The notes under the pieces were generated by a model. That model saw only the letters and a list, made by a program, of their open reading frames with translations, searched no databases and was not told where the DNA came from. Positions 31,411 through 42,900 of a stretch of 64,000 nt of DNA are shown piece after piece (position 1 is the stretch's first letter; each line of letters starts with the position of its first letter). The translations under genes were made by a program, and so were the position numbers. Origin of the DNA: an uncultured Clostridia bacterium (GTDB lineage: Bacteria; Bacillota; Clostridia; Christensenellales; UBA1242); assembly GCA_944381185.1 (NCBI GenBank), contig CALWKE010000003.1, positions 62,001 through 126,000 of the forward strand, read 5' to 3'.

Positions 31411-33480
31411 TTATCTTGTTTTTATTCTTGACCTTGCAACTAAAACAAATATAACAACAGCTGCAACAATAACACAAGAAAGAACTATTAAAACAATGGC
31501 AGATGTGTTAAGTTTTTTCTCAAGTGTGAACATTGCTGTTCTTGTTGTTCCCATTGAGTCAACAAGTTCAAATGTATAAGTTCCGTATTCAGTAAAAGTT
31601 AATGTGTTGTTGCCTTCTTCTGAATTTAAATCATAAACTGTTGTTTGATTGTTAAAAGTAACAGTAACTTTAAGAGCTCCAACACCAAAGAATTGAACAG
31701 TCAAACTATCCGTTGGGGCAGGGGCTTCCTCTTCATCATCTTCGCCTGTGCTAGGTTGAGCTTCAATTTTTTGAATAAGAGCATCTTCCATACCATACAT
31801 GATTTCATATCTATTCACATAAGTTTTATTTATAGTTTCATCAACTTCAGCCTGCTGTGATGAAAATTTTACTTTAAATTCCATAGGTGAGTTGATATTA
31901 AATGTATAGTCAATAATTTCTGTGTGATATGGTATTGTTGCTTCGTGTGTGTAATCGCCGATTGTGAAGGTTGTTTTTGCTTGCTTTATAAGTGTAAATT
32001 CATAGAGTTTTGGTTCAGGCGAATATTGTTCTTGCCCTTCTTCAACATAAGGGTAGATATAAACTTGATAATAAGCATCTTCATTAAATTCAAAAACAAC
32101 ATCACCATTTTCGTCAATCATATCTAAAATTTCTTCAACTGAATAACTTGTTGGAATAGGAATATTTCCGCTTCCGCCAAAGAGTGCTTGAATAACTTCA
32201 ACATGGTCAATAACTTTGTCAAGTGAAGTGTTACTACCAATTGCGGTTAAATTTTTAATTGAAAGTTTAACATTATTATTAAGTGTCGATGTGCTAACAA
32301 TATATTCAATTTCAGTTCCGTCATCTTCGGTTGTTTGTGCAATCATGTAAATATTTTCAAAATCAGATGATTCTTCATCAACAATATAGAACGAAGTTTG
32401 GTAATAATTTGAGTTTTTCATACCATAAATATAGGTTGAATCATAAACTTCAAAAGAATATCTTCCAGTGTTTTCAAATATGAATGAAAACAAGTTTCTT
32501 GAAGCATCAATTCCATATCTTGTGTCAGGAACTAGTTCATTATTATCATCTAAAATTAATGGAGTTGCAACATAGTAATTATTTTCATTGTTATTTTCGT
32601 CAAAGTAATTTACATATAAATAATTTGTGCTGTTATACTCTTTTGAGTATAGCATAAGTGAATAGGTAAATCCGTTATAGTTTATATCAAAATAAAGCGG
32701 ATTGTTTTCTGTGTAATTATTATTAATAAAATTAATTTGGATTTTATTAAAGATTTGTTCACTTTGAATTGTGCTGGTTGGGGGATAATATTCACCGCCG
32801 TCCATTTGTTCAAAAGTGTTAAATTTAACGACTGTGTTTGCAGAATTTGAAAAATTGATTATTGGTCTAATAAAATTGATTTGTCGAATTGTTGAAAGAT
32901 TTCCCACAGTGAAGATAAATTTTGAATCTGATGCTGATGATAAAAGTGTGTATGATTCAGTGTAGGTTATTGTTATTTTTGAGTCATCTTCAACGAATGA
33001 AACAAGGTCGCTGTTTGCTGTAGACATTGTGGTTGTTGTGCCAGCAACTGCTGGATTATTTTTATAAACAGATAAAACATTTTGAGTGCTTATTCTGAAA
33101 TAGTATGTGTAACCTTTATATTCAAAGGTGTCAGGGTAGGTGTCAGGGTCAGTTTTTTCAATTATAATTGTGTTTTGCCTGTCAACAAAATTCATGGTAT
33201 CTGACAGAGAACTAATTGTGTAATTTCGTTCAAAGGGGTTAAAGGTTATTGTCGCTGACTCATTTGCGTAAATTGTAATTTCATGCTCGTCTTCACTAAT
33301 TTTAACATTTGAGTTATTTAAAATTTGACCACTTTGAGTTATTGTGACATAGTCAAAAATATCTGTTTCGAGCGGTGGGTTATCCACTGCACTTGCCTGT
33401 GAAAAGTTTTGCAGGTTAAGCCCAGCAAATATAACAGCGAAAAGAAAACAAAATAATAATAATTTTTTTAAAGATTTCAT
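31411..33480 (-). CDS. Large secreted surface protein with C-terminal anchor, next to VirD4
   Basis: This 689-residue protein has a Sec signal peptide (about 1-31) and a single membrane helix near the end (about 659-683) followed by R-S-R-I-K-T-R. The external part is Tyr/Asn/Thr/Glu-rich and beta-like, with a repeated Y-T-F-E-L / R-Y-S-F-E-V type strand; the section before the anchor (about 615-650) resembles an Ig-like fold ending in V-D-S-M-G. A Glu/Pro-rich linker lies at about 575-587. AGGGG precedes ATG 33480. It lies 17 bases after virD4 in the same transcript, which suggests it belongs to the secretion apparatus, perhaps as an adhesin or envelope partner. No family recognised. Confidence 0.8.
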   Translation of the reverse strand: MKSLKKLLLFCFLFAVIFAGLNLQNFSQASAVDNPPLETDIFDYVTITQSGQILNNSNVKISEDEHEITIYANESATITFNPFERNYTISSLSDTMNFVDRQNTIIIEKTDPDTYPDTFEYKGYTYYFRISTQNVLSVYKNNPAVAGTTTTMSTANSDLVSFVEDDSKITITYTESYTLLSSASDSKFIFTVGNLSTIRQINFIRPIINFSNSANTVVKFNTFEQMDGGEYYPPTSTIQSEQIFNKIQINFINNNYTENNPLYFDINYNGFTYSLMLYSKEYNSTNYLYVNYFDENNNENNYYVATPLILDDNNELVPDTRYGIDASRNLFSFIFENTGRYSFEVYDSTYIYGMKNSNYYQTSFYIVDEESSDFENIYMIAQTTEDDGTEIEYIVSTSTLNNNVKLSIKNLTAIGSNTSLDKVIDHVEVIQALFGGSGNIPIPTSYSVEEILDMIDENGDVVFEFNEDAYYQVYIYPYVEEGQEQYSPEPKLYEFTLIKQAKTTFTIGDYTHEATIPYHTEIIDYTFNINSPMEFKVKFSSQQAEVDETINKTYVNRYEIMYGMEDALIQKIEAQPSTGEDDEEEAPAPTDSLTVQFFGVGALKVTVTFNNQTTVYDLNSEEGNNTLTFTEYGTYTFELVDSMGTTRTAMFTLEKKLNTSAIVLIVLSCVIVAAVVIFVLVARSRIKTR

Positions 33481-33497
33481 AGTAACCCCTAAATTTT

Positions 33498-35462
33498 TTA
33501 ATCTGAAAAGTCATCACTATTTAAAACAATACTATTTCGGCGTCTGATGTCATAAAAAACATCACTTTCTTTAAAGGTTCGACCCGGAATAAATTCAGCA
33601 GGAACAGCACCAATTTTGTAAATATCTAGGCATTTAAAGTAAGGTGTAACAATAGCTTTGCAAGGATATTGTTGGAAGTTGTTTGTTATGTTGTTGCCCA
33701 GTGGAATTTTATCAAGTTCAGATGGGTGAATAAGTGGAACTTGTTGAAGGGAAGTTGAGGTTGAAGAAGAACTCTTTTCCTTTCCACTGCCTTCGCTTTT
33801 TGTTCGGCTGTCAACTTCGATTGTGTGGTTGCCTAGTTCCTTTGAAAACTCTTCACGAGTTTTAAGGTCAGGTGTTCCATAAAACAGAGTTGCACGGCAC
33901 TGACCACGAACGATTTCAGCAACTTCTTTGCCATAAACGTCATCAAGCTGTGAATATGACTGAATTGCCATGTTTAAAAATATCCATCTTGACCTTGCAA
34001 CAGTTATAATTCTGTTTAAGCCCTCAATTTTTGGCATATTCGCAAACTCATCAAGAATATAGAATAGTGGGCGTTTTAAGTGAGCCATTTTATCTTCATT
34101 AACAAATTCGTTGGCACGAGCCTTTTGAACGAATTCCTTATATGCCTGTGAAATGCAAACACTGGCAAGTTTGTATCTTGTTGCTCTTTCATCAGGAATT
34201 TTAATAAAGAAAGCAGTTGGCTTCTCATCAAATTCGGTAAAGAAGATGTCGTTTCCAGAAGTTAAGAAACAAATACCATTATCAGAGAAAAGTGAAAGGT
34301 TTGTGTTAAGTGAACTCATGTAACCATCACGGGTAACAGTAGCCTTGGTTTGAGTTATGTTTGTTGAAAGTTCTCTTGATTTTGAAAGTGGGTCTCTTCC
34401 ACTAAAATAATCTTTAACAACTTCATAGTCGTCGTCTTTATTCATGGCAATTTTATATGCGTTAAAGAAACAGAATTTTTCTTTTGTCATGCCCAGTGCT
34501 TCATCTTCACTGTCTTCAAGCATGGCAATCATACAAGCCAAAAAGTAGTCACGAGCACCATCTGTCCACTGTTTGTTCTTTGGGTCAGGGTCTGATGGAA
34601 CAATGGCACTTGCAATATCGGTCAAACTCTCCATACACTCATCTTTAATTTTTTGTTTTTCAACATCAACTTCAATAAGTGTTTCACGAAGGGTAGAGAA
34701 TGCTTTGCCTTCAAATTCATACCACTCTGTGCTTTTAATATCGCCGGCTTTTAACAAATTTGGATAATTTTTAATAGGGTCATTTGTGTGTTTTAAAATT
34801 TCCTCTTCCATGTGAAGACGCTTTTGCCACTGATCATAAATATTGTCAAGTGGGTTCCAGCGTTTGCTTGCATAAGGTTGTGTTAAATCAAGTTGCAAAA
34901 CTGTGTAGCCTTGATTTTTAAGTTTAAGTGAGTGGTGAGCATAAATTTCACCTTTAGGGTCAGTGATAAAAAGAGAAGGTCTGTTTTTAAGTTCAGACAA
35001 AATTTGCATGGTTGGTTCAACCCAGCATGCAGTTTTACCAGTACCAGATGCACCCACAATCAAAACATGGCAAGGTGGGGTGAAGTGAATATGAATGTTG
35101 TTATGCTTTCTTTCAAACCTAAAAGGAATGCCAGTTACTGAAAGGTTTTTAAGGTCTGTGTAAAAACAATGTTTATAATTTTTGTTGAGTTCTTTAAGGG
35201 AAGCAAAGTGTTGGTTTTCCATTGAACTTTTACCCTTAAGCCTTCCTTCTTTGTCTTTTGACGTATATGAAATAACATAAAAAAGAAAAACAACCAAAAA
35301 GATAACGAACGCATAAGTTAAAGTTGTTCGACTTGAAAAATTAACTGTGCTTGACATAAGATAATTTAATCCAACGCCACCAGCATAAGAAAGAATTAAA
35401 AAGAATATTGTTGTTAAAATAAATGTTAAAAATGATGATTGTTTTTCTGATTTATCTGACAT
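33498..35462 (-). CDS. virD4: Type IV coupling protein (VirD4/TraG family ATPase)
   Basis: VirD4-type proteins recruit substrates to a type IV secretion channel and help drive export. The 654-residue protein has two N-terminal membrane helices (about 10-33 and 48-66), Walker A G-A-S-G-T-G-K-T at about 137-144, then I-T-D-P-K-G-E, an R-W-N-P-L motif, and Walker B in F-Y-I-L-D-E-F-A-N at about 467-475, with a later Q-S-Y-S-Q-L segment. All are characteristic. It has its own promoter at 35510-35538 and faces away from the pilin genes. No relaxase is adjacent, so the substrates cannot be told from here. Confidence 0.95.
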   Translation of the reverse strand: MSDKSEKQSSFLTFILTTIFFLILSYAGGVGLNYLMSSTVNFSSRTTLTYAFVIFLVVFLFYVISYTSKDKEGRLKGKSSMENQHFASLKELNKNYKHCFYTDLKNLSVTGIPFRFERKHNNIHIHFTPPCHVLIVGASGTGKTACWVEPTMQILSELKNRPSLFITDPKGEIYAHHSLKLKNQGYTVLQLDLTQPYASKRWNPLDNIYDQWQKRLHMEEEILKHTNDPIKNYPNLLKAGDIKSTEWYEFEGKAFSTLRETLIEVDVEKQKIKDECMESLTDIASAIVPSDPDPKNKQWTDGARDYFLACMIAMLEDSEDEALGMTKEKFCFFNAYKIAMNKDDDYEVVKDYFSGRDPLSKSRELSTNITQTKATVTRDGYMSSLNTNLSLFSDNGICFLTSGNDIFFTEFDEKPTAFFIKIPDERATRYKLASVCISQAYKEFVQKARANEFVNEDKMAHLKRPLFYILDEFANMPKIEGLNRIITVARSRWIFLNMAIQSYSQLDDVYGKEVAEIVRGQCRATLFYGTPDLKTREEFSKELGNHTIEVDSRTKSEGSGKEKSSSSTSTSLQQVPLIHPSELDKIPLGNNITNNFQQYPCKAIVTPYFKCLDIYKIGAVPAEFIPGRTFKESDVFYDIRRRNSIVLNSDDFSD

Positions 35463-35509
35463 AAATAGACCTCTAAATAATAATTAATATATAAATTATT
35501 TCAGTTTTG

Positions 35510-35538
35510 ATTATATCATATCAAAAATATTAGTGCAA
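35510..35538 (-). promoter_or_regulatory. virD4 promoter
   Basis: On the minus strand, TTGCAC (35538-35533), 17 bases, TATAAT (35515-35510). Confidence 0.75.
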
Positions 35539-35615
35539 ATAATTCAAACGCTAAAAATAAAATATAAAAAAATATTAAAAAATTTTTATTTAATAAAATT
35601 TAATTACAAAATTAG

Positions 35616-35644
35616 TTGCGTGCAGTAAAATAATTTGTTAAAAT
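35616..35644 (+). promoter_or_regulatory. Promoter of the first pilin-like gene
   Basis: TTGCGT (35616-35621), 17 bases, TAAAAT (35639-35644). Confidence 0.6.
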
Positions 35645-35666
35645 TTAGTTGTTAAGGTGGATGACA

Positions 35667-35978
35667 ATGATAAACTTTTTAAAATATTTTAATGTATTTT
35701 CTTATGTTTCAGCATCAACAGGTGAGGGCGTTTTGAACCCAATTTATGAAGGAATGACTTTGGTTGGTCCTTATGTTCTTTCGGTGGTGACAGCGCTTTG
35801 CATGTTCTATGGAATTTTCCTTGGGGTAAAATATGCAAAGGCAGAAGATGAGGCAGCAAAGGCAAATATGCAAAAAACATTGATTAACTTTATTATTGGT
35901 GCAGCAACTGTTATTATTTTGCTTGTAATTTTATATGCGGTTCGTGGTCCACTTGCTGATTTTATCAATGGTGGCTAA
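35667..35978 (+). CDS. VirB2-like pilin subunit, copy 1
   Basis: This 103-residue protein has two hydrophobic helices (about 32-54 and 71-94) joined by a charged loop with K-Y-A-K-A-E-D, the size and layout of VirB2/TrbC-type pilins. The start is ATG 35667, six bases after AAGGTGG; earlier ATG/TTG codons overlap that site. It shares M-F-Y-G-I-x-L-G-V-K-Y-A and the following L-I-N segment with the next gene. In type IV systems such subunits form the pilus or channel lining. Confidence 0.8.
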   Translation: MINFLKYFNVFSYVSASTGEGVLNPIYEGMTLVGPYVLSVVTALCMFYGIFLGVKYAKAEDEAAKANMQKTLINFIIGAATVIILLVILYAVRGPLADFINGG

Positions 35979-36077
35979 AGATTTTGCTAGTTATGAATAA
36001 AAATTAAAAATAGGTAAATCATTTAATTATAAAAGTTATAAAAATGTAAAAAAATTAATAAAATGCTTAATTTTTGT

Positions 36078-36100
36078 TTGCTAAAATACTTTTTATATGA
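36078..36100 (+). promoter_or_regulatory. Promoter of the second pilin-like gene
   Basis: TTGCTA (36078-36083) with GATAAT at 15 bases or TAATAT at 17 bases. The same TTGCTA -35 precedes virB4. Confidence 0.5.
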
Positions 36101-36148
36101 TAATATCTAGTTAGTCGATTAAATAATTTTTTAAAAAGGAGAAAAATT

Positions 36149-36481
36149 ATGGGTTCAATTTTCAATTTTTTAGCTGATGCAACTGATGCAGCTGATCAAA
36201 TTGTTAACACCGCTTATGACCAATTTATTGGTATTGTTAACATAGTTCTTCCAGTTCTTATGGCATTCTTGCTTGTTCTTGGTATGTTCTATGGTATTCA
36301 ACTTGGTGTTAAATATGCAAGAGCTGAAGAAGATGATGATAAGAAAAAAGCAAAAGCTTCACTTATCAACGTTGTTGTTGGTGTGCTTATTGCAATTGTA
36401 TTTATTGCAGTAATTCAAGTTCTTTTGAATTCTTCAATCATCGAAGACTTATTTGGTTCAGGTGTTCCAGGAACTATTTAA
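36149..36481 (+). CDS. VirB2-like pilin subunit, copy 2
   Basis: The 110-residue protein is a paralogue of the one at 35667: two hydrophobic helices (about 28-50 and 70-93), G-M-F-Y-G-I-Q-L-G-V-K-Y-A-R-A-E-E-D-D-D in the loop, and a short acidic C-terminus. A strong AAAAAGGAG site and its own promoter and terminator point to high, separate expression, as expected for a major pilin. The N-terminal segment is acidic and has no obvious cleavable signal. Confidence 0.85.
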   Translation: MGSIFNFLADATDAADQIVNTAYDQFIGIVNIVLPVLMAFLLVLGMFYGIQLGVKYARAEEDDDKKKAKASLINVVVGVLIAIVFIAVIQVLLNSSIIEDLFGSGVPGTI

Positions 36482-36502
36482 TAGGTTTACTGATAAGAAC
36501 CA

Positions 36503-36530
36503 AAAACGCACAATTTGTGCGTTTTTTTTG
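36503..36530 (+). terminator. Terminator after pilin 2
   Basis: AACGCAC (36505-36511) pairs with GTGCGTT (36517-36523) and ends in a T-run. It separates the pilin transcript from the giant gene. Confidence 0.85.
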
Positions 36531-36533
36531 TGC

Positions 36534-36831
36534 AAAAAATTTTAAATAATTTCTTTTTAAAAAATTAGAAAAATTATTGTGAAATTTTATGTTTGAAATC
36601 AAAAAAAAATAAAAAATTTAAACAAAAAATAAGAAAAAGTTATATTTTAAAAATTAAATTCAATTTATTCTTAACTATAATAGAAATGTAAAAAATAAAC
36701 AAATTTTATTAAATTTATACAAAATAATGCAAATTTTAATAATTAAAATCTCTGCCTAAAATTGACGAAAATTAGCAAAAAAATTCTATTTAAAAAAATT
36801 TAAAAAAAATCAAGTTTAACCCACCATTTAT
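36534..36831. other. Very AT-rich gene-free spacer
   Basis: About 300 bases consist mostly of A and T runs with no reading frame, hairpin or repeat that stands out. It separates the pilin terminator from the promoter of the first giant gene. Confidence 0.6.
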
Positions 36832-36861
36832 TTGTCTAATTTTGGCACAATATGATATAAT
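36832..36861 (+). promoter_or_regulatory. Promoter of the first giant VirB6-like gene
   Basis: TTGTCT (36832-36837), 18 bases, TATAAT (36856-36861). It leaves an AT-rich leader of about 115 bases that contains TTTATTTAGC twice. Confidence 0.6.
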
Positions 36862-36982
36862 ACTCTTGATATATTATATATTTATTTAGCCAAACGAATT
36901 TATGTAAAATTTATTTAGCAAATTACACTTAAAATTTTGTATTTTGCAAACACTAATTTCAGATGGCTAAAATGGGGGAAAT

Positions 36983-39900
36983 ATGTCTTTCGGAAATCTC
37001 TTTTCAGTTATTTCAAGTTTTGTGTCTGCTCAAATAGCACCAACCACCACCTCATTTTTTAATGGTTTGTGGGACTTGATTGGCAATGCCTTCACTTGGC
37101 TTGGCAATGCAATCGCCTCACTTTTTTATGTTGTGTGCAAATGGTTTTTGGCATTCGTTGATTTTTTGCAATATTTTATTCAAAAACTTATTGGTCTTGA
37201 TTACTGGCTTAATAATAATACGTACACACTTGAAGGGGCAACGGGGAATGACCTTCTTTTCTCGTTTTTGTATGACGAAACCGTTCAAAGAGTTTTCCGT
37301 GCAATGCTGGGTGTGTTTGTTGTTCTTTTAATTATCTTTACAATTTATCAAATCATTAAAAACGAATGGACATATATCACTGGTGAAAGTTTTGGAGATG
37401 GAAAATCAAATTCAAAAGCAAAAATTTTAAGACAAGCCCTCAAAGCAATTGCAATTGTTATCTTGTTCCCAATTATGCTTTTTGTTGGAATAATTTCTTC
37501 AAATGCCATTCTTGCTTCACTTGTTAAAGCTTTAAACATTGATATGGCATCAACCTTTGGTGGTTCAATCTTTTCGATTTCAGCACAAAATGCAAATAGA
37601 TACAGGCAGTATGCTGCAGCAGATGCCAGAAATGCGGTTAGTGATGAGGTTTCATTTTATATAACAAGAGATGGCAAATATCTTGTTTTAACTAATGGCA
37701 GAACGGGAAGCGATGAATTTTGTGAATATGTTAACACCTATGAAGATTATCTAAATAAAGCGGGTAGTTCGACTAAATACACAGTTAACACAATGTTTGG
37801 GCAAGTTAGTCCAAATGACCCATTTTATGGCTATTGTGTAAGTTTGAATATTAACGGCGAAACTGTTTACTATATGCTTCCATGTTTGGATTATAGTAGC
37901 ACAGGAACGGTCAACAGCCCAACTGCGATGTATTACTATCTTCGAAATGTTCTTCAAGTCAATATTATGAATAGAAACAATAATATTGGCAATCAAGATA
38001 TTTTGAATGATATCAGAGGATATATGCAGAACGGAACAAGTCAAAATGGCTTTATTCGAAATGCAGACTTTTCACAATTCACAAATGGCAGTGAAGTTAT
38101 TAAGGCTTGTTATAACAGTTGGTCTTATGGAACAATTTATAGTAATTCAAGAAGTTTTTCTGAATCATTAAGTTTTTCAGGCCTTTTGAATGGTCAAGGT
38201 TCATTTTTATCAGCACTTGGGATTGATTCAGTTCAGTCAGCAAAACTTATGTTTAATAATGACACAGTTGCAACATATTTTGACGGCGGTCAACTAGGAG
38301 TTGTTCAACTTAAGGCTGAATATCAAGTTATGGCTGATGTTATGGACTTTATTTTGGAAAATGGTGTAACACTCTACATGCTTGACATTTCATCAAATAT
38401 GATAAATTGGACCTATGATTCAAATTATCAAGTTGAAACAAGATGGGTTAGTTCAGGAACACTTTCAGGTAATGTTAATAATGCATATTATGATGCGGCT
38501 GATGGCAATACATATCTTCCATTTGTTGTTTCATATTCAGAAGAATGTGATGATGCCGAAATGGGAAATGTTTTATACATGGCAAATGCCGATGGCAATA
38601 ATGAACTTTATGGTTCAAAATACATCATGTGTTGGAAGGTTAATGTTGGAACATCAATAGAGTATATTCCACTTGTAAATAACATGACCTACACTGACCC
38701 TGAAACAAGAAATACCTACAGGTTCAGTTCTGACTACCTTGCATCTAACTATCGTGGTGTTGTTCTTGCAAAAGGTGCGTTTGATTTTTCAGTTAATTCA
38801 ACAAATGCAATGGGTGGCATGCCAACCTATATTAAAAGTTCACAAAATCTAACAAATAACGAGGGTGAAGTAATTTCACAAATTGATAGAAACACTCCAT
38901 ACTATTATAACATGAGTATTGAGTCGGGCTTCACACAATTTGTTGATGAAGAGGGCTTAAATGGCAATAACACAACAAATTATCAAGCATATACTATTGA
39001 TGGTTTTGGAATTGAAGATAGCGGTGAAGGTGACAGCCTTGACGCTGGTTCAAGTTATTCTGTGTCACCTATAAGTGGAAATAATAGAAGATTTCAAATT
39101 ATTAAAGACAGTGACCCAGTAACACTTAATGATGCTTTGATGCAACGTTTAACTGTTAATTTGATATATACATCAAGTGGTGGAAATCGAAACATAGTTG
39201 CAAGTTTTGGTGATGATAATTTGGCACTTTCAAATGGTGCAAACAGATATTTGCTGTTTGAAGTAAGCAATAACGGATATTATTTCATTATTCGTTATAA
39301 CACAACAGATAACTATTTCACTGTTCATAGTGTTGACACAACATCTCTTGCAATTGATAAACAAAATAATAGTATAAGCTTTGATAATGCTGGGGTAGAG
39401 TTAGGTGACACATTAAATTGTGCATATTGGAACTATAACATTAAGTATACAACTTATGAAGAAGGCAAAAAGTCAGAGGCTATTAATAAAATTGGTGCAG
39501 ACCAAACAATAGAAGTAAATTCTTCATATTTTGAATATTCGCAAGAGTCAGATGGTGGTCAAAGTTTGTATAGAACTGAAGAAATCATTAATATTTCAAG
39601 TTTGAATAAAAGTTCATATATATTTGCTTATTTCAATACTGTAAATCAATCTTTACTTAACTTGAATTTAAATAGTAATAAAATTTATATTAACTTTGCA
39701 ACAGCTGACCCTGGTGGCGATTATTCAAGTACTTTTGACCAAAAGGTTTTAAGATTTGATCTCTATAATTTTTACACATATATGACTAGTGGCAGTTCGT
39801 TAAAGGTTTGGAATGATGACGGAACTGTTGATCCTGCAACTGTGCCAGATGAAAATGACCCAAATTATGTGTTTAAATGCAAAATTAATGAAAGTGATTT

Positions 39901-42900
39901 CTATTTTGCGACCAACGATAACTCTCTTGGACTTTATGATGGCAATGAATATGTTGCAACAATTTATAAAAATATAGGTCAAGAATGTGCAACTATTGAT
40001 GACCTTGCAAGTGTTACAACACGAATTTTGTATGACACTAATAGCTATGAGAATGTTAGAACAAGAAACTATTACGGGTCAGATGGTGATGCAATGAATC
40101 ATTATGAATCATTGAGCAGTCAATTTATAATTGGCAACTATCGTGATAATGCACCAGTTGTATTTTGGAAATGGGATTTTAATCTTTGGTTATTTGGAAT
40201 TCGAATTAACTGTGCACTTGGTCTTCCTGAAATGAACAGGGAAGTATTGTCACAAAGTTTCAGAGTTTCTGACGGCATTGGCTATGATTATTTCTTTGAT
40301 AATGACACCTATATTTCACTTTCAACATTCTATATTCCACTTAAAATAAGTTATTGGATAATTTTAATTTCAAGTGTGCTTATCATCAAGGTTTTGGGAA
40401 CGGCAATTTGGGGTGTTATTAAAAGGTTCTACGAAATCACACTTTACTATCTTGCAATGCCAGCAATGGCATCAACAATTCCGCTTGATGACGGAAACAG
40501 GTTTAATCAACATATAATTAGAAATCTATTTAATAAAGTGCTGGGCACTTATGGCGTTATTTTGGGAATCAATGTATTCTTTATTTTGCTCACGCCTGTT
40601 AGATCGCTTTCTAATATTTTCACGGCGGAAGATATTGCAACTTCGGGTAGTTATTTCTTAATACATTTGCCATTTAGTTATAAGGTTTTGAATAGTTATG
40701 TCTACATTTTGTTTGTGCTTGTTGCATTCACAATGATTGATTCACTTCCAAAAGTCATTTCGGCGCTTATGGGTAATGAAAATGGTGACATTTTAACTTC
40801 AGGTCAACGAACAAAAGAACAGGTTGGCAAAGATATGAAGTCCGCAACTGACATGATTTCAGGGCGTTCATTAATAGATAGCACAAAGAAAGCTGGGCAA
40901 ACATTAAAAGATACTGTTCCCGGTATTGCAGTTGCAGGGGCGGCTGCGAAAAAGGTTAAAGGTGCAGTTGAATGGGGAATTCAAAAGCATCAAGGTAAAA
41001 AGGAGGCTGAAGCTGCTGCAGGGGCAACGGCTGATGGTGGGTCATCAGGCGGAACAAAGAGTTCAAGGGCAGACGATGAAAATCCAGACGGAGCACCAGA
41101 TGATTCTCCAGACGGAGCACCAGACGGAACGCCTGATGGTGGTGGAGTTCCAGCAAATGTAACAGCTGAAAATTCACCAGCAATGGCACCAGTTAATCAG
41201 GCGGTTGAAAACAGAACAGGTGTTAGTGTTGCCGATGCTCATGCAAGTGGAGACAATGCAAGCATTGCTGTTGCTGATGCTGCAAGAGAAGAAATTGGTG
41301 GCGAACTTACTGACGAACAGGCAGAAGCGATTGCTGCATCTGATGTTAACAGACAGGCAATTAATAATGAAGAAATTACAGGTGGAGACAATGCCGCTGT
41401 TGTTGCTAATGTTGTTAGAAATAATGCTGGTAATGCAAATCTTGCAAGAACTGTTGCTCAAGCTGTAACAAACAGTCAAGGTTCAAATCCAATCAATTTA
41501 TCTGAACTTGGTTTAGATGCTTCAAAACTTGGTTTAGATGGTGCAAATATCACGGTTGACAAAGATGCAAATGGCAACCTTGAATATAAGGCAACTAAAG
41601 ATGGTCAAGAAGTTACAATTCCACCAGATGTAATTAGTCAAATCACACAAGCAATTCTTGCTAAACTTGGAAATGGTGATATTAAAACCGCTGCAATGCA
41701 GTCAGGCGAAATGGGTGCCGTTGCAAACATTTTTGGAAACAATTTGGCAGCCGGTTTAGATTTTTCTAACAAAGGCGAAAATAATGTTGGAACATTTACT
41801 GATGCAGTTTATGATCAGGCACGCCATGATGAAAATATTAATGCAGATGCATATTTAAGATATTTGATTAACAATGGTGGCTATGATGATTTTGCAAGCT
41901 CATATCATATTAATGACTCTAACGGCGAAGTTGTTGGTAAAAATGATATACTCAATAATAAAGAAGCATATGCACGTGCGATTGAAGTAATAAAAAATAA
42001 TAATCTTAACAATTTAAACCCAGAATCATATAGAGCCGAATTAACTGAAAGTATCGAAGCTGGCCTTAAAAATGGAACATTCAGTGTTTCTGCTTGGTCA
42101 TTGCAAGGTGAACAGAGCAGGCAAGATGCCACAGCTAAAGCACTTGCTAATGTTGACACTCAAGGGCACACAATTTTAGATGGTGCAACAGAGGCAGAAC
42201 AAACATCAATTATTGCAAACACTGCAAAAAATATTGTAGCAAGCAATCCTGATAGCAAATTTGCTCGTGAAATGCAAACAGCTGCTTTTGCAGGTCTTGC
42301 AACGGAAGAAAATGTTAAGTTAATGAATCCAGAAATGTTAAAGAAAGTAACAGGCAAGGGATCTTATGAAGAATTAACAGATGAAGATAAGGCTTTGCTT
42401 GGGTTTATGTCTTTAAATAATAATGGTAAACTTGAAGGGATTTCTGATGCTGACGTTGTTAGACTGAAGGGAATGTATAACAATGGAAGCGTTCGTGCCG
42501 AATCATTTGAAAGAATTGATTCAAAGAGAATAAAAGATGTTATGGATCAGTCGGGGCATGCTGATTTGCTTGCTCGTGTTGCAACACTTGATTCTTCTCT
42601 TGCATTAAGCAAAGAACAAAAAGAAGAGTTTGTTAAAGGTTTAAGTCAAGAAGAACAAGATAAAATTAGAGAAATGAGTGGTTCAAGCAGAGAAAATTAT
42701 ATTAATGCTCTTATTCGTGAAAAGGGAACTAACTTTGATGATGTTGTTAATTCACATTATCAAAAATTCAATGCAAGAACCGATGATGAACTTGCTGCAG
42801 AAAGGGATTTATCACAAGGAATTATTGATGAAAACAGAGATGACATCATCTATAATGCATTTGCCAGTGCAAAATTTGAAGGTAAGAGTGAACTTGTTGA

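Noticed and set aside
31328-31579. An 83-codon plus-strand frame near the end of the VirD4 operon
   Set aside because: It is antisense to the C-terminal membrane helix of the 689-residue protein and crosses its terminator; no ribosome site.
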